In this document: positions 24,072 to 33,053 of the stretch, one piece after another
Position numbering within the stretch: the first letter of the stretch is position 1
How the letters are laid out: every line of letters begins with the position of its first letter
Source of the DNA: CAJXVY01 sp965660355
GTDB lineage: Bacteria; Actinomycetota; Actinomycetes; Actinomycetales; Microbacteriaceae
Reading direction: 5' to 3'
Assembly (NCBI GenBank): GCA_965660355.1
Contig: CBFHZN010000001.1
Location: forward strand, 60,725 to 124,724
Length of the DNA stretch: 64,000 nt
The notes under the pieces: generated by a model
Told to the model about the DNA's origin: nothing
Database searches by the model: none
What the model saw: the letters and a program-made list of their open reading frames with translations, nothing else
Made by a program: the position numbers and the translations under genes

Positions 24072-25861
24072 TTGCTTATTGCAAGGTGATGATTGAATCT
24101 CCTCTTCCACAATTGGGAAGAGAATTTGATTATCTAATCCCAGAGGGAATGAACCTTGAGGTTGGGCAACCAGTGTTAGTTCCTTTCGGTAGGCAGGCAA
24201 AGCAAAAAACAGGGATTGTCACGGAACTGATCGAAGAAAGTGATTTTGCCTCTGCAAGTGTGGGTGAATCTTTGGGTCCTAAAATCCTATCCGCCGGTTT
24301 TATTGACTTCTTGAAAGCGGTTGCAAAGCGCCAAGCAACTACACCTGGCGAGTTATTGCGCATGGCATTCACCACGAAACCTAAAAGGAAACAAGACTTT
24401 ATTGAGCCCGCACTACCAATTCCAGATTGGGTTATCGAGAATTTAGGCGCTTTAGAACTGAATGCTCACCAAGCAGACATTGTTGAACCAAAACAACATT
24501 TGATCGCGGGTTCACTACATCCAGAATGGGCAATTAGAACACTTAGATCGGTAGTCTCTGCTGAAAGGTCGGTTTTGATAAACCTTCCAGATCATCGACA
24601 CATTCGAAGATTCAGAAAGCTAGTATCTGCCTTGGGCATAGAGGCCAGCTTTTTCTGGGCAGATGAATATAAAACGGCTGCTAATAGATATTGGTTGCAA
24701 CAGCATTTGCTAATAAATGGCGGGGTTCTGGTGGGTAGCAGGTCTGTGCTGACTATGGACATAAAAAACCTTTCACAAATAGTTTTGGTAAGTGACTTAG
24801 ACCCATCTCACGATTCGGAATCATCACCGTATCTGCCCACACGAGAGCTTGCTTTCATTAGAGGAGAGGCTCAAGATTCACTTGTTCACATAATTTCGCA
24901 TCTGCCCAGCGCTGAAATCCTTCGGTTGGCAGAGTTAAATTTTCTAAAATTAGAAGTTGATAGGGGTGTCCCGCGAATCAGCTTTGGCTCTGAAGCTCAA
25001 ATAAGCACTCAGAAATTAGTAGCGGAAGCAATAAAAAATGGTCCCGTGTTGATTCTCACAAGCTTCGCTGGTGACAGTGCGACCATTCGTTGTCAACGTT
25101 GTCGATCGGCCGGTACTTGTGCAAATTGTGGTGGTTCAATTCACATGCCCTCTAGTGAGACTTATCGCTGTCGAAGATGTTCCAGCATGGAAAAACCTGT
25201 GTGTATTACCTGTGGAGGTAAGGAATTCCAAAAAGGAAACAAGGGAGCGAGTCGCTCAGCTTCTGATTTTGGAAAGATAATTCCTGGTGCACGCGTTATT
25301 GAATCATCTCAGCAAAAACAAGTGGAGAGCATCTCCGGAAAACCTTTAGTGGTTGCAACCCCTGGTGCAATACCCGATTGCGATAGCGGATATGTGCTTG
25401 CTGTTATAGATCAACCTCAGAGTTTTTTGTCACGCGAGACCCTTCGTGCTTTAGAGCACAGCATAAGAATCTGGACCGATGCAGCAAGCCACTTGGCCCC
25501 CGGCGGTCAATTACACTTCGCTAACTACCAGGGAGAAGTCGTAAAAAAGCTTTCAATTGGACAATCTGGTGAACTTATTAGATCTGAATCTGAACAACGA
25601 AAATCTCTCGGTCTATCACCTTGGAAGCGATTGGGCATAGTCGAAGGCGAGCAGTCAAGGCTGAATTCGGTGGCGGAGAGTCTCTCTTCCTCGGCTAAGG
25701 TGATTTCCACCAACCCTAGACTCGTTTTCAGCTATCAATATAAAGATGGCCCAAAGGTTGCCGAGATATTGAGCAGAGAGCAATTAGCTACTCCACCAAT
25801 CGAGGGTGAGCGTCGCAAAAGAGGGCTAAAGGTAATCATGGACGGACAAGGCCTAATTTGA
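24068..25861 (+). CDS. priA: Primosomal protein N' (PriA), helicase-motif-deficient type
   Basis: A 597-residue protein of the replication restart family. The N-terminal DNA-binding domain is clear (VMIESPLPQLGREFDYLIPEGM, then GQPVLVPFGRQAKQKTGIV). A zinc domain has eight cysteines in four C-x2-C pairs (CQRC, CANC, CRRC, CITC). The Walker A GSGKT and DEEH motifs of Escherichia coli PriA are absent: the corresponding stretch reads SVVSAERSVLINLP. This loss is known for actinobacterial PriA, so it is probably not an active helicase but a DNA-binding loader or vestige. The GTG start overlaps metK by 4 nt. Confidence 0.9.
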   Translation: MIAYCKVMIESPLPQLGREFDYLIPEGMNLEVGQPVLVPFGRQAKQKTGIVTELIEESDFASASVGESLGPKILSAGFIDFLKAVAKRQATTPGELLRMAFTTKPKRKQDFIEPALPIPDWVIENLGALELNAHQADIVEPKQHLIAGSLHPEWAIRTLRSVVSAERSVLINLPDHRHIRRFRKLVSALGIEASFFWADEYKTAANRYWLQQHLLINGGVLVGSRSVLTMDIKNLSQIVLVSDLDPSHDSESSPYLPTRELAFIRGEAQDSLVHIISHLPSAEILRLAELNFLKLEVDRGVPRISFGSEAQISTQKLVAEAIKNGPVLILTSFAGDSATIRCQRCRSAGTCANCGGSIHMPSSETYRCRRCSSMEKPVCITCGGKEFQKGNKGASRSASDFGKIIPGARVIESSQQKQVESISGKPLVVATPGAIPDCDSGYVLAVIDQPQSFLSRETLRALEHSIRIWTDAASHLAPGGQLHFANYQGEVVKKLSIGQSGELIRSESEQRKSLGLSPWKRLGIVEGEQSRLNSVAESLSSSAKVISTNPRLVFSYQYKDGPKVAEILSREQLATPPIEGERRKRGLKVIMDGQGLI

Positions 25862-26763
25862 TTAATTATGTGTTTGCAGGAAGTGACAGCACAGCTGCCT
25901 CTGTCTTAGCGGCTCTTGCCGAGAAATCTAAACCAGCGTTGGTAATTACCCGCGAAGATGCCCCTTTTGGTAGAAAACGCGAACTGAGACAGACAGTTGT
26001 AGCTGATGTCGCAGACTCCCTTGGAGTGAAAACCGTGAAAGCCAATGATCCCTCCCTGGTTATCGCTGACATCAAATCCGCAGGAGCAAAAAGAGGCATT
26101 GTTGTGAGCTATGGAGCGATCCTTAAAGGCGAGGTTTTAGAAAGCTTGCAATGGTTCAATCTGCACTTTTCACTTCTTCCAAAACTTAGAGGAGCTGCAC
26201 CTGTGCAGAGGGCGATTATGAATGATGAAAGACCCACTGGTGTGAGCATTTTTCAAATTGATGCAGGGATGGACTCGGGTCCTGTCTACCACCAGTTTGA
26301 AGTGAGCATTGATGGATTGAACACTGCCGAGGCACTAAACAAAATGGCAGAAGCGTCTGTTGAAAGCTTGGTTAGATTACTTTCGGATGACTCCCCAGAA
26401 CTAGAACAGCAATCCGGGGATGCAACCATGGCTCCGAAGCTCAGTAGAGAGGAATGTGAACTAGACCTAAATCAAACTTCAGAGGCTTTGGTGAGGATGA
26501 TTTTGGCTGCATATCCAGAGCCGGTTGCTTGGGTGAACTATAACGGCCATCCTTTGCGAATACTTAGCGCCAGAACCTCCGGTCTCAGTTTTCCCGACGA
26601 GGGTGATGAAATAGGTCGGGTTGAAAAACTAGCTGGCAAGGTTTACGTGAGTTGTGGGAAACACACAAAGTTAGAGCTTTTGCAAGTACAACCGTTTTCT
26701 AAAAAGCCGATGTCAGCAATTGATTGGTTTAACGGAGTGGGCGAGGCAACTGTTGGTAACTAA
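25858..26763 (+). CDS. fmt: Methionyl-tRNA formyltransferase
   Basis: A 301-residue enzyme that formylates initiator Met-tRNA using 10-formyl-THF. The catalytic core NLHFSLLPKLRGAAPVQRAI with the Asn/His pair and GMDSGPVYHQF (Asp) is present. The opening is INYVFAGSDSTAASVLAAL. The C-terminal OB-fold-like domain (WVNYNGHPLRILSAR) is complete. The TTG start overlaps priA by 4 nt and has AAGG 6 nt upstream; the 3' end overlaps rsmB by 11 nt. No def (peptide deformylase) lies adjacent. Confidence 0.95.
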   Translation: MINYVFAGSDSTAASVLAALAEKSKPALVITREDAPFGRKRELRQTVVADVADSLGVKTVKANDPSLVIADIKSAGAKRGIVVSYGAILKGEVLESLQWFNLHFSLLPKLRGAAPVQRAIMNDERPTGVSIFQIDAGMDSGPVYHQFEVSIDGLNTAEALNKMAEASVESLVRLLSDDSPELEQQSGDATMAPKLSREECELDLNQTSEALVRMILAAYPEPVAWVNYNGHPLRILSARTSGLSFPDEGDEIGRVEKLAGKVYVSCGKHTKLELLQVQPFSKKPMSAIDWFNGVGEATVGN

Positions 26764-28018
26764 GTCTCGTTTATTAGCCCATGAGTTACTGATGGCGGTG
26801 GAAACTGAGGGGGTTTATCCAAATATCAAGCTCCCTAAAATGCTCAAAGACAGCGGTCTTGATAAAAAAGACAGAGGTTTTTTACAAGAGCTTGCCTATG
26901 GCACTCTTCGAATGCAAATCCAATACGATGCAATCATTGGCCAAATGACTTCCTTGAAGGAGTTAGACGACGATGTTTTAGTGACATTGAGGCTTGCAAT
27001 CCATGAACTTCTGAACATGAGAACTGGTGAGCACGCGGTAGTGGATCAATACGTAGAACTCATCAAGAAATCTAAAGCACGCGCCTCGGGTTTGGTAAAT
27101 GCCCTACTTAGGCGCTTGATTCGGGAGAACGCTGAAATTGTGAATAGCGCCACGAATGACGGCGGTAATTTAGAAACGACATTCTCACATCCCAAATGGA
27201 TCATCGACGCTTTGGCATCGAGTAGAGAGCTTGATGGAGTTGAAAACCTAACAGCGTTACTGCAAGTTAATAATCAAAGCCCGAAGCCGCAAATGGTTGC
27301 TCTGCCACCTACAAATCCGCCAGAAAATTCAGTAAAGCTTCCACTTGGAGATTACGCGTTTGAAGCAATGGAGGGGTTATCCCTTGATAGCTACCGTTAT
27401 CAAGATCAGGGCAGTCAATTGGTAACTCAAATTGCAGCGAAAGCTAGCAAGGATGGCAAATGGCTTGACATGTGCGCAGGACCAGGCGGCAAGGCTTCAC
27501 TCTTGGCGGCGATAGCCAGTCAGCGTAATTCCAGCTTGACTGCAATTGAGCTTTACCCGCAAAGAGCAAAGCTGGTGAGGGATTCTCTGTCTGGATTTGA
27601 TAACGCCGAAACACACACCGCTGACGCAACAGAGTTCGATTACAAAAACAGTTTCGAACTTGTTCTGATTGATGCCCCCTGCACCGGACTGGGTGCCCTT
27701 CGAAGAAAGCCTGAATCTCGACACAATAAAAATCCGGAACAGATTCAGAACCTCAACTCGATACAGCAAAGGCTGTTGTCAAAGGCCTCAGAGGTTGTCG
27801 CGGACGGTGGCATTATCGCCTACATCACCTGTTCTCCGGTTGTTGAAGAAACCACCGCGATTGCAAGATGGTTTCTGAACTCACATCCTGATTTCACAAT
27901 TCTGCCCTGGCATGACTATGCAGAGGTGCATGCCAATAAAAACCGTAAGACTTTGCAACTTTGGAGCGATTTACACAACTCCGACTGCATGTTTTTGGCT
28001 CTTTTTCAAAAGCAGTAG
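26753..28018 (+). CDS. rsmB: 16S rRNA (cytosine-967-C5)-methyltransferase
   Basis: A 421-residue protein with an N-terminal NusB-like RNA-binding domain (SRLLAHELLMAVETEGVY to about residue 135) and a C-terminal SAM-dependent methyltransferase. The SAM loop is DMCAGPGGKASLLAA, the catalytic pair lies in DAPCTGLGALRRKPESR and in ITCSPVVEET. The TTG start (MVTKSRLL) has GAGG at 6-nt spacing; an in-frame TTG eleven codons upstream lies deeper in fmt and has no such site. fmt-rsmB-rpe is a conserved actinobacterial order. Confidence 0.93.
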   Translation: MVTKSRLLAHELLMAVETEGVYPNIKLPKMLKDSGLDKKDRGFLQELAYGTLRMQIQYDAIIGQMTSLKELDDDVLVTLRLAIHELLNMRTGEHAVVDQYVELIKKSKARASGLVNALLRRLIRENAEIVNSATNDGGNLETTFSHPKWIIDALASSRELDGVENLTALLQVNNQSPKPQMVALPPTNPPENSVKLPLGDYAFEAMEGLSLDSYRYQDQGSQLVTQIAAKASKDGKWLDMCAGPGGKASLLAAIASQRNSSLTAIELYPQRAKLVRDSLSGFDNAETHTADATEFDYKNSFELVLIDAPCTGLGALRRKPESRHNKNPEQIQNLNSIQQRLLSKASEVVADGGIIAYITCSPVVEETTAIARWFLNSHPDFTILPWHDYAEVHANKNRKTLQLWSDLHNSDCMFLALFQKQ

Positions 28019-28027
28019 AGTGATTGC

Positions 28028-28672
28028 ATGCGGATCAATCCATCAATACTTAGCGCTGATTTTGCGAACATGGAGCAACAGCTGAAAAGCATCTCTGCGG
28101 CAGACATGGTCCATGTCGATGTGATGGACTCGCATTTTGTTCCCAACCTGACCTTTGGCCTACCAGTGGTAGACAACTGGCGAAAAGTCAGTCCAATAGC
28201 TTTTGATGTTCACCTAATGATTGATGATCCAGACACTTGGGCCGTTCGATATGCAGAACATTCGGAGATGGTCACTTTTCACATAGAGAGCGCTAAGGAC
28301 CCGGAGCGAATAATCCGAAAAGTAAAACAGCTTGGAAAGCAGGTGGGGATTGCACTCAAGCCGAATACACCACTTGAACCCTATAAGCACCTAATAGCTG
28401 ATCTAGACCAACTTCTGATCATGACTGTTGAACCAGGGTTCGGCGGGCAGAAATTCATGATGGAGGTGCTTCCAAAAATAAGGTTGGCCAAAGAATTAAT
28501 CTTTCAGGAAAACCCTGACTGTTTTCTGCAGGTCGATGGTGGCATCAACTCTGAGACAATTCAATTAGCCGCTGAAGCGGGAGCTGACACTTTTGTTGCG
28601 GGGAGCGCAGTCTTTGATGGGATTGACCCAGCCAGGGCTATTGCAGGCCTACGAGCGAGCTTGTCAGGGTAG
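28028..28672 (+). CDS. rpe: Ribulose-phosphate 3-epimerase
   Basis: A 214-residue TIM-barrel enzyme interconverting ribulose-5-phosphate and xylulose-5-phosphate. All diagnostic segments are visible: INPSILSADFANM, VHVDVMDSHFVPNLTFG with a metal-ligand Asp, HLMIDDP, MTVEPGFGGQKFM and LQVDGGI near the C-terminus. ATG start 9 nt after rsmB. In many Actinobacteria riboflavin genes follow rpe; here hisE follows after 10 nt. Confidence 0.96.
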   Translation: MRINPSILSADFANMEQQLKSISAADMVHVDVMDSHFVPNLTFGLPVVDNWRKVSPIAFDVHLMIDDPDTWAVRYAEHSEMVTFHIESAKDPERIIRKVKQLGKQVGIALKPNTPLEPYKHLIADLDQLLIMTVEPGFGGQKFMMEVLPKIRLAKELIFQENPDCFLQVDGGINSETIQLAAEAGADTFVAGSAVFDGIDPARAIAGLRASLSG

Positions 28673-28682
28673 TCTTGTCGGC

Positions 28683-28946
28683 ATGACATCTTTCAATGAG
28701 CTTTATGAACTAGTTGAGTCAAGAAAAGCAATCGGTAACAGCGAGAGCAGAACTAAAGAACTCTTGGAACTTGGCGTTCATGAGATTGGAAAAAAACTGG
28801 TAGAAGAGGCTGCCGAAACCTGGATGGCGGCGGAGTATGAAACTAATGAGGATTTAGCACTGGAGGCAAGTCAATTGATCTACCACCTGCAGGTGCTTCT
28901 GGTTGCCAAAGGGGTGACACTTGCTGAAGTGGAGGACAAGCTTTGA
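28683..28946 (+). CDS. hisE: Phosphoribosyl-ATP pyrophosphatase
   Basis: An 87-residue enzyme catalysing the second histidine step, PR-ATP to PR-AMP. The metal-binding helix IGKKLVEEAAETWMAAEYE and EASQLIYHLQVLLVAKGV fit the HisE family. The ATG (MTSFNELYELVESRK) matches homologues; a longer in-frame extension would overlap rpe and has no family counterpart. The ribosome binding site is weak. The stop overlaps the hisG start (TGATG). HisE and HisI are separate proteins here. Confidence 0.93.
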   Translation: MTSFNELYELVESRKAIGNSESRTKELLELGVHEIGKKLVEEAAETWMAAEYETNEDLALEASQLIYHLQVLLVAKGVTLAEVEDKL

Positions 28947-29785
28947 TGCTTAAGGTCGCTGTTCCAAATAAGGGTGTTCTCAGTGAAGCAGCAATTTCCA
29001 TGCTAAACGAGGCTGGCTATTCGACTCGACGCGACAGCAAAGAGCTGCACCTAATAGACGAGCTGAACAATGTCGAATTTTTCTATCTGAGACCCAAAGA
29101 CATCGCAACCTATGTCGGAAAAGGGACATTGGATGCCGGAATCACAGGGCTAGACCTGATGCTTGACGGGGACAGTCATGCAGAAATAGTTGAAGATCTC
29201 GAATTTGGATCCAGTTCACTCTCCTTAGCGGCACCTGCTGGATCAGGTCAAACCATTGAGGATTTCAATGGGAAACGCATTGCAACTGCCTACTCAACCC
29301 TTACCCGAGATCTATTGGCCAAAAAAAATGTGACTGCCGAATTGGTCAAATTGGATGGAGCCGTGGAGAATGCGGTGATATTAGGTGTTGCTGATGCGGT
29401 AGTGGATGTTGTTTCAACCGGAAACACCCTTCGCCGCGCTGGATTGGAGATTATTGGTGAACCGCTTATGCGATCAACCGCTCAGCTAATCTCCTCTCCC
29501 GGTAAATCCGATTTGGCACAGGGTCTACTTCGAAGGCTGCAAGGGGTTTTGGTTGCAAGGAAATATGTCATATTTGATTTCGATTGCCCGCTTTCACTTT
29601 TAGAACAGGCAAGCAAAATAACACCGGGGTTTGAATCTCCAACAGTTTCTCCTTTGCAAGATAAAGACTGGGTTGCTGTTAGGGCATTGGTTTTGGCCTC
29701 TGAAACAAATCAAAAACTAGACGAGCTTCAAAACCTTGGCGCAAAGGCAATTCTCGTTAGTGAAATACACGCAGCCAGGATCTAA
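28946..29785 (+). CDS. hisG: ATP phosphoribosyltransferase, long form
   Basis: A 279-residue enzyme catalysing the first committed histidine step. It has VAVPNKGVLSEAA, FFYLRPKDIATYVGKGTLDAGITGLDL and the PRPP loop VVDVVSTGNTLRRAGL. The C-terminal regulatory domain of about 75 residues (after FDFDCPLSLL) makes it the long, histidine-inhibited form that needs no HisZ. GGAGG upstream fits a TTG one codon earlier slightly better than this ATG; the two choices differ by one residue. The hisG end overlaps hisF by 1 nt (TAATG). Confidence 0.96.
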   Translation: MLKVAVPNKGVLSEAAISMLNEAGYSTRRDSKELHLIDELNNVEFFYLRPKDIATYVGKGTLDAGITGLDLMLDGDSHAEIVEDLEFGSSSLSLAAPAGSGQTIEDFNGKRIATAYSTLTRDLLAKKNVTAELVKLDGAVENAVILGVADAVVDVVSTGNTLRRAGLEIIGEPLMRSTAQLISSPGKSDLAQGLLRRLQGVLVARKYVIFDFDCPLSLLEQASKITPGFESPTVSPLQDKDWVAVRALVLASETNQKLDELQNLGAKAILVSEIHAARI

Positions 29786-30534
29786 TGAGCACAATCAGAG
29801 TCATTCCCTGCCTAGATGTAAAGGACGGTCGTGTCGTAAAGGGAGTTAATTTCAAAGGTCTTATCGACGTTGGAGACCCGATTGAATTAGCTAAAGCCTA
29901 TTTTGAAGAGGGTGCTGACGAGATTACTTTTTTGGATGTGAGCGCATCCCTAGAAGGTAGAAATGCAACTATCGAGGCCGTTAGTGCTGTTGCAGAACAA
30001 GTGTTTATCCCGCTAACTGTTGGCGGTGGAATCAAATCCGTTGAGGATGTAGGGGACCTCCTGGAAGCGGGTGCAGACAAAATAAGCATTAGTAGTGCAG
30101 CCATTACTAATCCAAATCTGCTTCGAGACATTGTTTCTAATTACGGTTCGCAGGTTCTAGTTAGCTCAATTGATGCCAAAAGAACAAACAAAGGCATGGA
30201 GCTTTTTACTCACGGTGGGACAACACCTACTGGTGTTTTATTAGAGCAGTGGATAGAGATTTGCAATCAAACCCCAGTAGGAGAGTTGCTGATAAATAGC
30301 ATCGACCGCGATGGAACTGGGGACGGCTTTGATCTGGAGATGACCGAAATAGCGGTAAATTCTTCAACCGTTCCAGTAATTGCCAGTGGCGGAGCGGGAA
30401 CTGTAAAACACTTTTCTGATGTGTTGGTAACTGGAGTGGATGCAGTCTTAGCGGCTGGGGTTTTTCATAGAGGGGAAATTAGTATCTCGGAAGTAAAACA
30501 AGCAATGACAAATTCTGGAGCAGAAATCAGATGA
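29785..30534 (+). CDS. hisF: Imidazole glycerol phosphate synthase, cyclase subunit
   Basis: A 249-residue half-barrel-derived TIM barrel that makes IGP and AICAR with ammonia from HisH. The catalytic Asp pair is in RVIPCLDVKDGRVVKGVNF and in SIDRDGTGDGFDLEM. PLTVGGGIKSVED and VIASGGAGTVKHF bind phosphate. The glutaminase partner hisH and the isomerase hisA are not in this window. Start TAATG with hisG; 4-nt overlap with hisI. Confidence 0.96.
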   Translation: MSTIRVIPCLDVKDGRVVKGVNFKGLIDVGDPIELAKAYFEEGADEITFLDVSASLEGRNATIEAVSAVAEQVFIPLTVGGGIKSVEDVGDLLEAGADKISISSAAITNPNLLRDIVSNYGSQVLVSSIDAKRTNKGMELFTHGGTTPTGVLLEQWIEICNQTPVGELLINSIDRDGTGDGFDLEMTEIAVNSSTVPVIASGGAGTVKHFSDVLVTGVDAVLAAGVFHRGEISISEVKQAMTNSGAEIR

Positions 30535-30857
30535 GAGATGTGGAAGCTTCCAAACTAGTTTTTGATGCGAATGGGCTGATTCCCTGCATTATTCAAAATG
30601 AGAACTCGGGAAAAGTTTTGATGCTTGGATATATGAATCTGCAAGCATTTCAGCAAACAATTGAGACTCGGTTGGTGAGTTTTTACTCAAGATCTCGTGA
30701 GCAATTATGGGTAAAGGGCGAAACATCTGGAAATATCTTGAAACTTGTCTCGATTTCGATGGACTGTGATTCGGATGCTCTACTGGCCAAGGTCATTCCC
30801 GAGGGTCCAACCTGCCACACTGGATCTGAGAGCTGCTTTGAATCGGATGAGGTCTAA
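30531..30857 (+). CDS. hisI: Phosphoribosyl-AMP cyclohydrolase
   Basis: A 108-residue zinc enzyme opening the adenine ring of PR-AMP. The fold signature VLMLGYMNLQAFQQTIETRLVSFYSRSREQLWVKGETSGN is complete. Metal ligands are in SISMDCDSDALL and in GPTCHTGSESCF. It overlaps hisF by 4 nt and ends directly before trpE, so histidine and tryptophan genes are in one transcription unit, as in other Actinobacteria (hisF-hisI-..-trpE in M. tuberculosis). Confidence 0.96.
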   Translation: MRDVEASKLVFDANGLIPCIIQNENSGKVLMLGYMNLQAFQQTIETRLVSFYSRSREQLWVKGETSGNILKLVSISMDCDSDALLAKVIPEGPTCHTGSESCFESDEV

Positions 30858-32333
30858 TTGCTCACGCTAGATGAACTAAACGAACTCGCAGAGAGATTCA
30901 ATGTCTTTCCAATAATTAGCGAGTCTTTTAATTCCAGTGAAACGCCGATGGGGATATACAGAAAACTACAGTCCGAAACCGGGGTCTTCTTGCTGGAAAG
31001 CGCCGAACAGGGTGTCTGGGCCCGTTATAGCTTTGTTGGTTTCAACCCCAGGGGTGAACTGATTGAAGCCGCAGGCAAATCCAAATGGACAGGGCCCGAT
31101 CTATCATTCGAACTAAGCGAAGACCCTCTAATCGCTCTTGAACAGCTTTCAGATCATTACCTGTCTGCAGATAATTCAAAACTTCCACTGCAAAGTGGAT
31201 TGGTTGGGCACATGAGCTGGAATGTGGTCAGGAACCTAGAGAGATTACCTGGCGAAAAAACAAGTGAATACTCAATACCTAGAATTCACTTTCTGCAGTT
31301 TAGAGAAATTGTCGTATTGGACCACTTGGACTCGAAGCTCTACATAATTCACAACGTTTTTTTAGAAGACGGAGAACTGCAAGAGTCTCTGCAAAATGCT
31401 GAAAATAGAATTTCTGAAATACAAAAACTTTTAGAAATGCCCACACCTGCTGAGATTTATGAAGTTGACTTTAACGCCGAGGACGACGTTCAGATCAATA
31501 TGGAAAAGTCTGAGTTTTTGGAGATGGTAGGTGTTGCCAAGGAGCATGTGATTGCTGGCGATGTTTTCCAAGTCGTTGTGTCTCAACGCTTTAGTCAAGA
31601 TATCAATGTCACCGCTGATCAGGTGTACGCGGTTCTCAGGGCGCTAAACCCAAGTCCCTACATGTATTTGCTGCAACTTGCCGATGAAGATGGCAAATAC
31701 TGGATAGTGGGTTCCTCTCCAGAGGCTCTGGTTAGGATTAATCAGGACGCGATTATTTCTCATCCCATTGCTGGCTCCAGGCCCAGAGGAAAAAACCCAC
31801 AGGCAGATCTGGAAATGGAACGAGAACTCCTTGCTGACACCAAAGAGCAATCCGAACACCTGATGTTGGTGGATCTTGCCAGAAATGATCTCCTTAGAAG
31901 CTGCGAGCCAACATCAGTGAAAGTCGATGAGTTTATGGTGGTGCATCGATACAGCCACATAATGCATCTCGTCAGCACCGTTGTTGGCAAGTTGCGCAAG
32001 GGAATCTCCAGGGTGAACGCAGTCGGTAGTGCATTTCCGGCCGGGACTCTAAGTGGTGCCCCTAAACCGAAAGCTCTGGAGATTATTGAAGATCTAGAAC
32101 CGAGTAATCGAGGATTATTCGGGGGAGTGGTTGGCTATTTTGACTTTCAGGGAAATGCTGATTTAGCTATCGCTATAAGGACAGCTCTCATCCGTGATGA
32201 GAAGGCGTTTGTGCAAGCTGGTGCTGGAATCGTGTTGGACAGCGACCCAGAAAGTGAATATCAAGAGACTCTGGCAAAAGCGAAGGTTATCCAGAAGGCC
32301 ATATCTATTGCCAATAGCAGGAAACGCAAATGA
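30858..32333 (+). CDS. trpE: Anthranilate synthase component I
   Basis: A 491-residue chorismate-utilising enzyme that makes anthranilate with the TrpG glutaminase. The N-terminal LLES motif (FLLESAEQGVWARYSFVGF), known to bind the feedback inhibitor tryptophan, is present. The catalytic domain has GDVFQVVVSQRFS, SPEALVRI, HPIAGSRPRGK, DLARNDL, FPAGTLSGAPKPKALEII and RGLFGGVVGY. trpG and trpD are not in the window. TTG start with GAGG 5 nt upstream, directly after hisI; ATGA overlap with the next gene. Confidence 0.96.
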   Translation: MLTLDELNELAERFNVFPIISESFNSSETPMGIYRKLQSETGVFLLESAEQGVWARYSFVGFNPRGELIEAAGKSKWTGPDLSFELSEDPLIALEQLSDHYLSADNSKLPLQSGLVGHMSWNVVRNLERLPGEKTSEYSIPRIHFLQFREIVVLDHLDSKLYIIHNVFLEDGELQESLQNAENRISEIQKLLEMPTPAEIYEVDFNAEDDVQINMEKSEFLEMVGVAKEHVIAGDVFQVVVSQRFSQDINVTADQVYAVLRALNPSPYMYLLQLADEDGKYWIVGSSPEALVRINQDAIISHPIAGSRPRGKNPQADLEMERELLADTKEQSEHLMLVDLARNDLLRSCEPTSVKVDEFMVVHRYSHIMHLVSTVVGKLRKGISRVNAVGSAFPAGTLSGAPKPKALEIIEDLEPSNRGLFGGVVGYFDFQGNADLAIAIRTALIRDEKAFVQAGAGIVLDSDPESEYQETLAKAKVIQKAISIANSRKRK

Positions 32334-32818
32334 TTAGATTGGTCGGATTATTGCTAGGTCTAGGGCTTTCTGTTTTTGGCCTGAGCCTTCAATGGCTGAA
32401 TTTTCCAAAAGAGCAAATTTCATCAACGGGATTTGAGGCCCTGAATCTTGCAAGCGCCTTTTTAGTCGTTTTGGCTCTTGGTGTTTTCATGCTCTTTTAT
32501 TTCAAAAAATTGGCACAGAGAGTCATTTCTGGGGTCTTAGCTCTCGTGAGTGGCTATCTTTTGTTTATATCTGCAAATTCTTTGCTGAATGCAGGGCCAA
32601 TAATCGATCGGTTGGTTTCAGTTACCGGCGCAGTCGGCACATCACCCGAGGTTGAGTTCAATTCTGGTTTCATCGCTGTGTATTTCGTAGGGCTGAGTAT
32701 TTATTTGCTGACACTTGTATTCAACATAATTAGACCCAAACAAAGTGCCGGCTCCAAAAGAATTGCAAAATCCAACGACGGTGATGACCCGATAGGTCTA
32801 TGGGATAGTCAATCTTGA
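32330..32818 (+). CDS. Trp-operon-associated membrane protein
   Basis: A 162-residue protein with four predicted membrane spans (about LVGLLLGLGLSVFGLSL, FLVVLALGVFMLFYF, VISGVLALVSGYLLFIS, FIAVYFVGLSIYLLTLVF) and a hydrophilic C-terminus. Its place immediately after trpE with a 4-nt overlap and its topology fit the actinobacterial Trp biosynthesis-associated membrane protein family (Rv1610 position in M. tuberculosis). Function unknown. A link to tryptophan is suggested only by conserved location. Confidence 0.8.
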   Translation: MIRLVGLLLGLGLSVFGLSLQWLNFPKEQISSTGFEALNLASAFLVVLALGVFMLFYFKKLAQRVISGVLALVSGYLLFISANSLLNAGPIIDRLVSVTGAVGTSPEVEFNSGFIAVYFVGLSIYLLTLVFNIIRPKQSAGSKRIAKSNDGDDPIGLWDSQS

Positions 32819-32840
32819 TAAGATTTAGGCGGAGGTTTTT

Positions 32841-33053
32841 ATGAGTCACGACGCAAATGATCCTGGTCACGGCCACACCGTGGCGGCCTGGACAGCTGTC
32901 ACAATCATTCTGATAGCAACCACTGTTGGAACCGTGTTCTTCTTTTTTGACATGCCATTACTGGTCTGGGCAAGTGCTGCAGTTGCTGCCGCCGGAGTGT
33001 TGGTTGGATGGATCCTGAGACAGATGGGCTATGGCTCAAAACCGAAAAGCTGA
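32841..33053 (+). CDS. HGxxPAAW family small membrane protein
   Basis: A 70-residue protein with the N-terminal family motif as HGHTVAAW (Val in place of the usual Pro) and two membrane spans (TAVTIILIATTVGTVFFFF; LLVWASAAVAAAGVLVGWIL). The ATG is preceded by GGAGG. These small proteins are found beside tryptophan genes in Actinobacteria and have no known function. Its last 23 nt overlap trpC, so the two are translationally coupled. Confidence 0.85.
   Translation: MSHDANDPGHGHTVAAWTAVTIILIATTVGTVFFFFDMPLLVWASAAVAAAGVLVGWILRQMGYGSKPKS

Noticed and set aside
30840..30870. Tryptophan attenuator or leader peptide ahead of trpE
   Set aside because: hisI ends exactly where trpE begins; no leader exists and no Trp-rich short peptide is seen.
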